Shown: positions 16,121 through 24,596 of the stretch, one piece after another
Layout of the letters: each line of letters starts with the position of its first letter
Position numbering within the stretch: position 1 is the first letter of the stretch
NCBI GenBank assembly: GCA_963727845.1
Contig: CAVSHI010000002.1
Coordinates: forward strand, 1,302,001-1,366,000
Reading direction: 5' to 3'
From: JBEKTW01 sp963727845
Lineage (GTDB): Bacteria; Bacteroidota; Ignavibacteria; UBA10030; SZUA-254
DNA length: 64,000 nt
Notes under the pieces: model-generated
Databases searched by the model: none
What the model saw: the letters and a program-made list of their open reading frames with translations, nothing else
Told to the model about the DNA's origin: nothing
Translations under genes and position numbers: made by a program

Positions 16121-17116
16121 CTAGAGTTTCACAACTTTCCCGCCGCTCTTGAGAGAGAGCTCGGCGGCTTCAAGAACCCTGACAACCCCCAACCCCACTT
16201 CACCATCGGTGACGGGCGGGCGGTGCATTTCAATGGCGTTCACGAATTCATCGGCCATCAGACTCAGGGCCTCCGTAGTGTCGAGCTTAGGCGCGTACAT
16301 ATCTCCCGTGCGGTACTGCACCAATGTGGAGTAAATACTCTCCTGGGTGTTGACCTCGACGCCTTTATCATACACTCTGACTTTTTCGCTGGGTTCCATG
16401 TCGTCATAGACAACCATCTGCTTGCTTCCGCCGATGAGGATGCGGCGGATCTTCACGGGGGCAAGCCAGTTCACATGGAAGTGGGCAATGAGCTGGGAAT
16501 CGAAGTGGACGGCCAGGTATGCAACGTCTTCAATGCCGTTGATGTGATGGACACCGACGGCGGAAACTGCGGTGGGTTTGCGACGGAGGATGAAATCCAT
16601 GATGGCGAGGTCGTGCGGGGCCAGGTCCCACAGAACATTGACGTCGTGCTGAAACAAACCGAGGTTGACGCGCACGGAATCGAAGTAGTACACATCGCCG
16701 ATGAGGTCTTTCCGGACGATTTCTTCGATCTTCCTAACAGCGCCGGTAAACACGAACGTGTGGTCCACCATGAGAGTCACGTTGCGCTTGGCGGCCTCGT
16801 TGACGAGCGCCTCGCACTCGGCAACACTCGCCGCCATCGGTTTCTCGATGAGGAGGTGTTTGTCGTGCTGCAGCGCCTGTATGCCTAAGGGAAAATGCGT
16901 CGAGACGGGTGTAGCAAGCACAACGGCTTCCACATCCGATGCAAGGACGCCGTCAAAAGAATCATGGACTTTCACTGTTGGAAAGCGTCGTGCAATGAAC
17001 TTGCGCCTCGCCGGATCCATGTCGAAGCAGTGAACATCGATCACTCCTTCAGTGGCCGCGAAATTACGGACGAGATTGGGTCCCCAGTATCCTAATCCGA
17101 CAATAGCGACGTTCAT
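16121..17116 (-). CDS. Gfo/Idh/MocA-family sugar dehydrogenase, WbpB-like
   Basis: 331 residues. N-terminal Rossmann motif GLGYWGPNLVRN, the EKP signature in LLIEKPMAAS about residue 97, and DHTFVFTGAV / LAPHDLAIMDF match oxidoreductases in surface-polysaccharide loci such as WbpB. WbpB oxidises C3 of UDP-GlcNAcA so that a DegT aminotransferase can aminate it. Those partners (aminotransferase and acetyltransferase) flank this gene within 4 kb. Downstream gap of about 170 nt contains only low-complexity DNA. Other sugar substrates cannot be excluded. Confidence 0.82.
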   Translation of the reverse strand: MNVAIVGLGYWGPNLVRNFAATEGVIDVHCFDMDPARRKFIARRFPTVKVHDSFDGVLASDVEAVVLATPVSTHFPLGIQALQHDKHLLIEKPMAASVAECEALVNEAAKRNVTLMVDHTFVFTGAVRKIEEIVRKDLIGDVYYFDSVRVNLGLFQHDVNVLWDLAPHDLAIMDFILRRKPTAVSAVGVHHINGIEDVAYLAVHFDSQLIAHFHVNWLAPVKIRRILIGGSKQMVVYDDMEPSEKVRVYDKGVEVNTQESIYSTLVQYRTGDMYAPKLDTTEALSLMADEFVNAIEMHRPPVTDGEVGLGVVRVLEAAELSLKSGGKVVKL

Positions 17117-17138
17117 AAACCCCTCGGTGTGTATTTAT

Positions 17139-18584
17139 TCACTTTGCTCCTCTTCCGAAAACCATCACAGGGATGGTTTTCAAGATCAACTGAATATCGA
17201 GGAACAAAGAAGCATTCTGTATGTAATAGAAGTCTAGGATGACCATGTCGTTGAAGCCCACGGCGCTTCGCCCGCTGACCTGCCAGACGCCGGTACATCC
17301 CGGCATGACGCTCAATCGTTTCTTGTGCCATTCTTCATAATGTTCCCACTCGTAGGGCAGACACGGTCGGGGGCCAACGAGGCTCATATCGCCATTGACG
17401 ACGTTGATGAGCTGCGGGAGTTCATCCAGGCTCGTTCTCCTGATGAAACGACCGACCCGTGTGATTTTCGATTCATCAACGATTTTCGTCGAACCACTGT
17501 CCGGCGATTCCCTGCTCCGGATAAATTGTGCGACCTTCTCCCTGCGGGAATCGTCATCGTCATCGCTCCCGACAACCATCGACCGGAATTTATAAAAAAT
17601 GAACCGGCTTCCGTTTTTCCCCACCCGGACCTGCCGGTAGAAAACCGGGCCTGCAGAATCAGACTTGATCGCAATTCCTATGAGAAGGAAGACAGGCGAA
17701 AGAATCACCAGACCGACAGCAGCCAAAACGGTGTCAAACAATTTCTTATAAAACTCCTGGACAGCTCCCGGAGTCGTCTGGGCCAGCCCCACCACCGGCA
17801 TCTCACCGTAGCGCTCGGTAAACCTGAATGTCGGGATGATATCGTACAGCGGAGAGACAATCTTGACGTGAGCTTCCGTTCGCTGGCACTTTTCCAGTAT
17901 ATCAAGCAGCTTCTCGGGTGTCGCATGATCGACGCAGACGAATATCTCGTCGATGGCATACTCGTTTGACAGATTCCCGATATCGTCGACCTTTCCCCTG
18001 ACTCTCAGACCCTGAAAGACGGCAGTTCCAAGCTGGAGAGAATCATCGAGGAAGCCGAGAATGCGCACACCGTACGGGTTGTCGAAAGCCAGATGCGCGG
18101 CAACAAGCCGACCCGTTCTTCCGGCGCCTATGATCAAGCCGTTTCTCTGATACAGATTGTAACGAACAAAAAACTTCAAGCCAAAACGAAAAACGATCAG
18201 CCGCATTACAACGAGGCCGGCCATGCACATGACAGAAAAGAGTATGACAACAAGTCTGCTGTCGATGATCAGAGGCGATCTGACGAAGAAAGAGACAATT
18301 GCCAGGACAAATATAACGTACAGCACAGACTTCGTCAGCCGGACGAGATGGTCGGCGATGGATAGGATGACATTGATCTTGTACAGGTTATTGTACTGAA
18401 ACACGACCAGCGCCGCCCCGGCGAACAGCATGAACACCAGGAGCTCCGGGGCCACAAAAGGAAAAGCTGAATAAAATGCCGGGCTTGAAGATTCAGCGTG
18501 CACTTTCACCGCAACGATGAAAGCGACATTGATCGTCACCCAATCGAGAAACCCCAGTACATATTTATAGGCCGGAAACTTCAA
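17139..18584 (-). CDS. Polyprenyl-phosphate glycosyl-1-phosphate transferase (WcaJ/WbaP type)
   Basis: 481 residues. About five N-terminal membrane helices (VTINVAFIVAV, LLVFMLFAGAALVVF, VLYVIFVLAIVSFFV) precede a soluble CoA-binding-like domain (NGLIIGAGRTGRLVAAHLA). The C-terminal catalytic module follows, with a re-entrant helix (DTVLAAVGLVILSPVFLLI) and motifs KFRSM, LDELPQLINVVNGDMSLVG and PRP. It transfers the first sugar phosphate to undecaprenyl phosphate at the inner membrane, starting each repeat unit for Wzx/Wzy export. Length is usual for the family. It precedes the Gfo/Idh gene by 22 nt. Confidence 0.92.
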   Translation of the reverse strand: MKFPAYKYVLGFLDWVTINVAFIVAVKVHAESSSPAFYSAFPFVAPELLVFMLFAGAALVVFQYNNLYKINVILSIADHLVRLTKSVLYVIFVLAIVSFFVRSPLIIDSRLVVILFSVMCMAGLVVMRLIVFRFGLKFFVRYNLYQRNGLIIGAGRTGRLVAAHLAFDNPYGVRILGFLDDSLQLGTAVFQGLRVRGKVDDIGNLSNEYAIDEIFVCVDHATPEKLLDILEKCQRTEAHVKIVSPLYDIIPTFRFTERYGEMPVVGLAQTTPGAVQEFYKKLFDTVLAAVGLVILSPVFLLIGIAIKSDSAGPVFYRQVRVGKNGSRFIFYKFRSMVVGSDDDDDSRREKVAQFIRSRESPDSGSTKIVDESKITRVGRFIRRTSLDELPQLINVVNGDMSLVGPRPCLPYEWEHYEEWHKKRLSVMPGCTGVWQVSGRSAVGFNDMVILDFYYIQNASLFLDIQLILKTIPVMVFGRGAK

Positions 18585-19357
18585 TATCCCTTATTACACA
18601 TTTGAGTTCTGATTAGTTCCCAATGAGACAACGTCCCGAAGGGCAAGGCATTCGTTAAATATACTTAATGTAATAGAATAATACAAGGAAGTCAATGCAA
18701 AAGCCGTAATGGCCGTCACATTAAGGAATGGAGGGATTTATGCGGAAAAGAGGCGGGAAATGAGGAGGGTTCTGCTCCACGCTTATTTCAGCGTCCCTGC
18801 CTCCGAAGCTCATTTCAGCGTCCTCGCTGAAATGCACTGAGAGATGGGGCCTGGATGCTCGTTCCCAAATTCCATTTGGGAACGCTCAGGCCCAGCAAAA
18901 GGTAACCTTCTGCTGAGTGAATTCAGGGTTGAAGGTCACCTTTCAACAAGGATAACATTGCCCACGCCGTACTCATCCCCTGCCCCCTTCTCTACAAGTA
19001 GAGAAGGGGAAGCCATTTTGCCGCCAACGTCCCTCTTTAATTTTAGAGAGGGACTACAGCCTGCCCGCCGCACCAAAGCCGTGCTTTGGGCAGGCGGGGG
19101 TGAGTTCGACGATGGTCCCTACCGACGTGCGTAGAGTCCGGTCCCCTGACGGGACTCACAGCGCTGTTTTCTTACCGGTCGGAAGGTACAACTCCGTCCG
19201 TTTGCGAAACGGACTCTACGGCCCGTGCCTGATTTCCACGTGGTCGGGAGTAGACCTGTCCGCCGTCTTTTTGGCGGAACTCCCTCCCAGCGCCATCAGC
19301 AAAAGGTAACCTTCTGCTGAGTAAATTCAGGGTTGAAGGTTACCTTTCATCCAGGGA
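18585..19357. repeat. Repeat-packed 0.77-kb intergenic region
   Basis: No gene supported. It contains the second TTCCCAAA...TTTGGGAA palindrome (18861-18883) and two GGTAACC hairpin repeats (18898-18943 and 19302-19347). Other parts are a CCCCTTCTCTACAAGTAGAG hairpin near 18990, paired TTTCAGCGTCC words near 18785-18835, and a TCGGGAG...CTGTCCGCCGTC...GGCGGA element at 19243-19300. Promoter elements for the downstream sugar transferase must lie in the A/T-rich part 18590-18720 but no clear consensus is seen. Confidence 0.75.
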
Positions 19358-20464
19358 TCAGCCCCGGTAGAATTCCTTCACACTATCCGTGACAAACGCC
19401 ACCTGCTCATCGGTTAGCTCGGCAAACACGGGGAGTGAGAGACAATCGGCGGCAACGGCTTCGCTGACCGGGAAAGCCCCCCTGGGATATCCGAGGTGAA
19501 GGTAAGCCGACTGCAAGTGCAACGGAATGGGGTAATGAAGTCCCGCCGCGACCCCCTTCCCTGCAAGATACTTCTGCAATTCAGACCGTCTCTTTGTTCT
19601 GATGGAAAACAGATGGTAGACATGCTCCACGCCGGGGGCTTCATACGGCAATACGAGGTCGCCGACGCCACTGAGTAGTTCCCTGTAGAGTCCGGCAATC
19701 TGCCGGCGGCGTTGTGTCCATTGCGGCAAGTACTTGAGCTTCACTCCCAACACGGCTCCCTGGAAGCCATCCATGCGGTAGTTATGGCCCCAGATGTCGT
19801 GTTTGTACTTTTCAGCCTGCCCGTGGTCGCGAAGTTTGCGCATGGAGGCGGCAAGAGCGTCGTCATCGGTAATGACTGCTCCGGCCTCACCGTACGCACC
19901 AAGGTTTTTGCCGGGGTAGAAGCTGAAGCAAGCTGCTTTTCCGAACTGGCCGACGAACTTCCCGTCGTACTTTGCCAGGTGGGCCTGCGCCGCGTCCTCA
20001 ATTAGCACAGCGTTTGTACGCTTTGCGAGCTCAACAAGCTCCTTCATCGCTGCGGGCTGGCCGTAAAGGTGCACGGGCAGAATTGCCTTTGTTTTTTTGG
20101 AAATCGCCTTCCCTGTGGCTGACGGATCCATCGTATACGTTTTCGGGTCGATATCCACAAAGACCGGTTTAGCGCCCAGCAGAGATATTGCCTCGACGGT
20201 GGCTATGAAGGTAAACGGAACCGTGATCACTTCATCTCCTTCCTTGACACCCGCCGCCCAGAGCGCAACATGGAGAGCGTCGGTTCCTGATCCCACGGCC
20301 ACACAGTGCTTTACACCATGTGCCTTCGCGAACGCTTCCTCAAAGTCGAGGACTGCCTTGCCAAGGATGTACTGGGAGTTGTCAAGAATTTTGTGTATCG
20401 CCGAGTCTATTTCGGGTTTGATGGAATGGTACTGCGCTTGAAGATCGACTAATGGAATGTTCAT
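19358..20464 (-). CDS. DegT/DnrJ/EryC1/StrS sugar aminotransferase, WbpE-like
   Basis: 368 residues. PLP-binding Lys186 in FSFYPGKNLGAYGEAGA, the PLP-phosphate loop GSGTDAL (59-65) and the aspartate in EDAAQAH (157) are all present. It aminates a keto-sugar nucleotide. In the Wbp pathway WbpE acts on the 3-keto product of the WbpB dehydrogenase, and a WbpB-like gene lies 2.2 kb downstream. ArnB/Per-type 4-amination is the alternative. Starts MNIPLVDLQAQY as the family does. Confidence 0.9.
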   Translation of the reverse strand: MNIPLVDLQAQYHSIKPEIDSAIHKILDNSQYILGKAVLDFEEAFAKAHGVKHCVAVGSGTDALHVALWAAGVKEGDEVITVPFTFIATVEAISLLGAKPVFVDIDPKTYTMDPSATGKAISKKTKAILPVHLYGQPAAMKELVELAKRTNAVLIEDAAQAHLAKYDGKFVGQFGKAACFSFYPGKNLGAYGEAGAVITDDDALAASMRKLRDHGQAEKYKHDIWGHNYRMDGFQGAVLGVKLKYLPQWTQRRRQIAGLYRELLSGVGDLVLPYEAPGVEHVYHLFSIRTKRRSELQKYLAGKGVAAGLHYPIPLHLQSAYLHLGYPRGAFPVSEAVAADCLSLPVFAELTDEQVAFVTDSVKEFYRG

Positions 20465-20523
20465 GCAGATTGTTTCTCCAGATTATGAAAAGGCATGCTG
20501 ATGATATCAGCATACGATTGAAG

Positions 20524-23500
20524 TCATTTGATTGACAACATTTTTTTGACCTGTGAAAATGATTTTCTGGGACCGGCAATGCCCGTCGCGCTCAGCCTGT
20601 AAAAATAAACCCCGCTTGCAAGTCCGGCGGAATTCCATTCGATTGCTCTGTATCCACTTTCCTGAACTTCATCAACGAGGGTCCTCACTTCCTGACCGAG
20701 GAGGTTATAAATCTTCAATTGCACCCTGCTCGTGACCGGAATCTGGTAGCGAATGACCGTCGAGGGATTAAAGGGATTCGGATAGTTTTGCTCGAGAGCA
20801 AAAACCTTGGGAGTCGGTTGACTGCCCGTCAGTCTAAGGTGAATAGACGATGAAGGGGACGCAACCAGAAGAGAGCCTTTCCCCTTCACGGCTGTCGCCT
20901 TCTCATCGACGACCAGCGAGGAAGACACTGACGACTGCTTGATCTCCCACTGCAGATTCAGAGGATACACCGTCGAGGATACAAGTATCGGAATATCTAC
21001 CGAGTCCTCGCTACCGATCATTTCCACCATCCGATCTGTGGCGAAGCGAACATCAAAGACACCTTTAGGGGGAAGCGGCGGCAATGGGAGCAAACTCCCC
21101 TGGCCGCCAGGTTGGGAGGATCCTCCGGCAAGTTGTCCGCCGAAATACAATACCCGGGTATCGCCGGGACCATCAGAAATCGACAACAGGTTCAGTTTCT
21201 GGTAATCATTAACTTGAGCATTTTGTTTCTTTGATACACTAAAGTAACTCAGCACAAGCTTTCCGGTATCGCTGACCATTAGCCAGTAAGCTTTCATAGG
21301 CTCTAGTAAGCCTGCCTCGGAGTACCCGCCGTCAAAACCGTAGAAAGCAGTCACGAGGCTTTCGGGTGGGACGGGTATAACTGAGGTGCTCGGGATCGGC
21401 ACGCTCAGGGCTCCTATCATATTCCAGCCACTGGAGACGTTGATCGTGTCGAGCAATCGCTCCCCCCCGACCATGGAAACAGTGTCAGCGGCTGAAAACT
21501 TTATCCAGTATCCAAATCCATTCTTCAGAGTATCCTGCGCGACATAACCACCGACATTGTCAAAAACATAAGCACGGGAGATTGCTTTCGGGAACAACGC
21601 CGGGAGGCGGTAGTCACTCGCGAGCTTTGGCACGGAGATCAGCCGCCACCCTGCTTCCAGGACCGGATTGGTGAAATCATCTGCAACAACGATGTCATCA
21701 ATCCGTAGTGACCCGCGAACCACAAATCCGGTAATCCTTTCCACCCGCGAGGGCCACCCGGCCGAGGCAATATCAAGGTCGATATTACGCGCTAGTGTCC
21801 TCCAGCTCCCATCCTGATATGCGGAACCGATATGGCAGTAAACATACTGTGAAGAAGCTGTCGTACTCCCGGTATCCGGAGTGTATTGGATGAAGAAGGA
21901 ATCCGACGCAGAATCCACACATTGGACGTAGAAAGAGAACTGACCACTCGCATTCAGATTGACGGAAAAGCTGTTTCGTATCCAGAGTGATCCCATTTTT
22001 TCAACGCCGAATTGTATGCCGTTGGACGTTTCAATGTCCATAACATGGCTGTTCAATACGCTGTCATAAACGGTTCCAACGGTTCCGGTGACCGCGGGCG
22101 TCAGGATATCCCATCCCCGGTTCAAAGGTGAATCAGCATACTCAAAATCATCTACTTTTAATCCTTCTTGATCCGGCAAGAATGAGAGCCGCAAAGAATT
22201 GTCACTGCGATTCACTTCGGGCCCGATGTCCAACGGATTCAAGATAACCCACACGTTGCGAAACGAAACGGGAATTATATTGAAATGGACTCTGCCTGAA
22301 TCGTGGCCGTTAATGAAGGCCGAGCTCACATCGAACAGCGTTCCGCTTCCGCTGTCCACCAACGCAGCGCTGCACACGCCCGCCGAATCTCCTGAATTAT
22401 GAATCGTAACGTCGATTCCGCTGGAATCCAGGTGAACATCACCTTGCCTAGCTGAATAATCGCATGAACCGGCATAATGAATGAAACGAATCTCCGATGT
22501 CGTTCGAGCCGCGAGTATGAGATCCGCGTAGAGATCATGCCCGTCGACCGAATACGACTTTGCTGAGCCGTTTACCAGGAATTCCGATAATGTGTAATTG
22601 TCGCCGTCGTATTTTTGCACATGGATGATTTTTTTGTAAGACGTGGCGTTGGTTAGAACGGTTTTGTTGCTGAAGACCCAGACACTATCAGAGCCATCGT
22701 CGTTTGATTTGCTGAGATACAAGTGCGTCGTGATAAAATCGAGACTCTTCCATTCGGGGGGAACTGCAAGAGCATTTAGTGAATCCGCCAGCCAATCGAA
22801 CCCGCCGGGAAGTGGGATTTGAAGTATATGCGAGAAGTATAGCGCGGGCCTGCCGAGGAATAAATTGAAGAGTCCAAACATGCGGAAGGATTGGTCCTGC
22901 GCACTATCGATTGGATAGATAATCTGTTCTCGGTAATACAGAGGGAAGCCCCCGTAATCACAATTTCCAGGACGCATCCATCCATCCCAGTTCGTGTCTG
23001 GGGAAGAAAGAATAGGTTCTAATTGTCCATTCACCGTAGCATTGAAATCGTATTTATTCAGCAGTCTGATGGTCGCGACGGGGGAAATCCCGTAGGGGAA
23101 TACCATCGTCCTGCTATCCTGCAAACCGATGCTTCCTTCCATCAAACTCAGCTTGGTGAGGCCATCCACGATAAGAAGCTCTTGCTGCGCATAAGATACC
23201 GGGGGGTATCCGCAAAGTTGTCTCGTGGAACACAACTCCTCCGAGTCCTGGCTGGTGTACCCGAAGAACTCGTAAGGGGTGTGAAAGTCACCGTGTTGAA
23301 CAACAGAAAAGTAGTCGGGATTCGCGACGAACATTTTTTCGATAGCAGGCGTATTTTGCCGATTGATAAAATTCTTCGGTATATAGGCAATCGTGGTCTG
23401 GAAATGATGGGCCTTCATTTCATCCAGAAGCGCGCCATAGTCCAGTGTACCGGGGACATCGGCGAGAGCCCTGTCATCGATCGTGAAGTTCGCATACCTG

Positions 23501-24285
23501 CCTGACGGATGCCAGGCACGCCCACCGTACAACAGCTTGATGGTCATCATCGCAGGCAGAAGTTCTGATGCGAACCGGGGAGAGTAGTATGCATACAATC
23601 GGTTTGCCCAATGTCGCTGATAAGCGCTGCTGACAAACACCTTCCCGAGTCCCGACGAATAGGAGCCAAAGAATGAAAACTGCGTCCGCGATGAGTCTAC
23701 CGAATTCATAATGGGAAACACAGTTGAATCTGGCTCGTAGTTCAAAGCCTGGTCGTATGTCGAATCCGGGTTATCGGGGGAGCTGAGAGTTACGCCGGTA
23801 AATACATCCGTAAGCTGCGGAAATGAAGATGAAACAATAGTCGTTTTCGAAGGCTGACTTCGGTATTCGGCTCCTTGTATATGGTCATCGGTAAGACTGC
23901 GTAATACTGTGTGCGTTCCAACCAGTGGGTTGTCTGAGACATCGAACACCATCGCCACGCCTCCATTATTCACATACTGCTTCAACAGCTGGGACCGCAA
24001 GGTGTCCATCGTTTCCAGAGTATACTCGCTTAAGCCTACCATGGGATAGGCGTTGCCGTCCGAATCCACGAACATCGTCGGATCGGATGGCGAGTTTCGC
24101 ACATCTAGCACGTCAACCGTCAGGCCATAGAAATTCCCAATCAGGATGAGGTCTTTTTCGGAGACGTGTGACCCTAATGTCGGATTTGCGAGGAGCAATA
24201 CCCGGCTCGACGCTGCCTCCGAGGGGATCGCACCGAAGAATGCCAGCAGAAGTACAGGTGTACAAAAAAGAGACCAAGGCTTCAA
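20524..24285 (-). CDS. Large secreted protein: NodB-like domain plus T9SS sorting domain
   Basis: 1253 residues. N-terminal signal peptide (LLLAFFGAIPSEAA). Around residues 262-470 is a polysaccharide-deacetylase-like segment: FTIDDR (D270, D271) and HGDFH (H331, H335) could be the Asp and HxxxH metal motifs of NodB enzymes, and VFPYG resembles the third motif. The middle contains beta-rich regions of about 400 residues. The C-terminus carries a T9SS type A domain (ALEQNYPNPFNPSTVI, then VYFYRLSA...), so it should be secreted through the outer membrane. Set in the polysaccharide locus, it may deacetylate or modify the exported glycan. No closely matching named protein is recognised. Confidence 0.75.
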   Translation of the reverse strand: MKPWSLFCTPVLLLAFFGAIPSEAASSRVLLLANPTLGSHVSEKDLILIGNFYGLTVDVLDVRNSPSDPTMFVDSDGNAYPMVGLSEYTLETMDTLRSQLLKQYVNNGGVAMVFDVSDNPLVGTHTVLRSLTDDHIQGAEYRSQPSKTTIVSSSFPQLTDVFTGVTLSSPDNPDSTYDQALNYEPDSTVFPIMNSVDSSRTQFSFFGSYSSGLGKVFVSSAYQRHWANRLYAYYSPRFASELLPAMMTIKLLYGGRAWHPSGRYANFTIDDRALADVPGTLDYGALLDEMKAHHFQTTIAYIPKNFINRQNTPAIEKMFVANPDYFSVVQHGDFHTPYEFFGYTSQDSEELCSTRQLCGYPPVSYAQQELLIVDGLTKLSLMEGSIGLQDSRTMVFPYGISPVATIRLLNKYDFNATVNGQLEPILSSPDTNWDGWMRPGNCDYGGFPLYYREQIIYPIDSAQDQSFRMFGLFNLFLGRPALYFSHILQIPLPGGFDWLADSLNALAVPPEWKSLDFITTHLYLSKSNDDGSDSVWVFSNKTVLTNATSYKKIIHVQKYDGDNYTLSEFLVNGSAKSYSVDGHDLYADLILAARTTSEIRFIHYAGSCDYSARQGDVHLDSSGIDVTIHNSGDSAGVCSAALVDSGSGTLFDVSSAFINGHDSGRVHFNIIPVSFRNVWVILNPLDIGPEVNRSDNSLRLSFLPDQEGLKVDDFEYADSPLNRGWDILTPAVTGTVGTVYDSVLNSHVMDIETSNGIQFGVEKMGSLWIRNSFSVNLNASGQFSFYVQCVDSASDSFFIQYTPDTGSTTASSQYVYCHIGSAYQDGSWRTLARNIDLDIASAGWPSRVERITGFVVRGSLRIDDIVVADDFTNPVLEAGWRLISVPKLASDYRLPALFPKAISRAYVFDNVGGYVAQDTLKNGFGYWIKFSAADTVSMVGGERLLDTINVSSGWNMIGALSVPIPSTSVIPVPPESLVTAFYGFDGGYSEAGLLEPMKAYWLMVSDTGKLVLSYFSVSKKQNAQVNDYQKLNLLSISDGPGDTRVLYFGGQLAGGSSQPGGQGSLLPLPPLPPKGVFDVRFATDRMVEMIGSEDSVDIPILVSSTVYPLNLQWEIKQSSVSSSLVVDEKATAVKGKGSLLVASPSSSIHLRLTGSQPTPKVFALEQNYPNPFNPSTVIRYQIPVTSRVQLKIYNLLGQEVRTLVDEVQESGYRAIEWNSAGLASGVYFYRLSATGIAGPRKSFSQVKKMLSIK

Positions 24286-24596
24286 ACTATTCGATTCCTT
24301 TGATTCAGGAAGATGTCTGTTTCTTACAAGAATTGCTGCAAAATAGCAAATAAAGGAGACGCAATCAAGTCAGGAGCGTGGGCTGGTTTAAGCCGTACCC
24401 TCCAATGTTGGCCACCCCCCGTATTTCAACAAATCCGTCAATCCGTAACCCCTGATGACTCGCTTCAGCAGGCAAGCTGGCGGTGTACCGCTGCGCAGCA
24501 CACATAGGCTAGACAGGGAAAGCGTGACCACAATGAGCATTTACCTCAGAATCAAATGGGTGTGGAACAAAGCCACCGAAGGCACTCACTTGAGGC
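24286..24596. other. Gene-free gap, nothing recognised
   Basis: 311 nt between the glycosidase stop and the start of the T9SS protein. No open frame of interest, no clear repeat family and no convincing terminator. The 5' region of the T9SS gene is A/T-rich (24330-24355) and probably holds its promoter. Confidence 0.5.
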
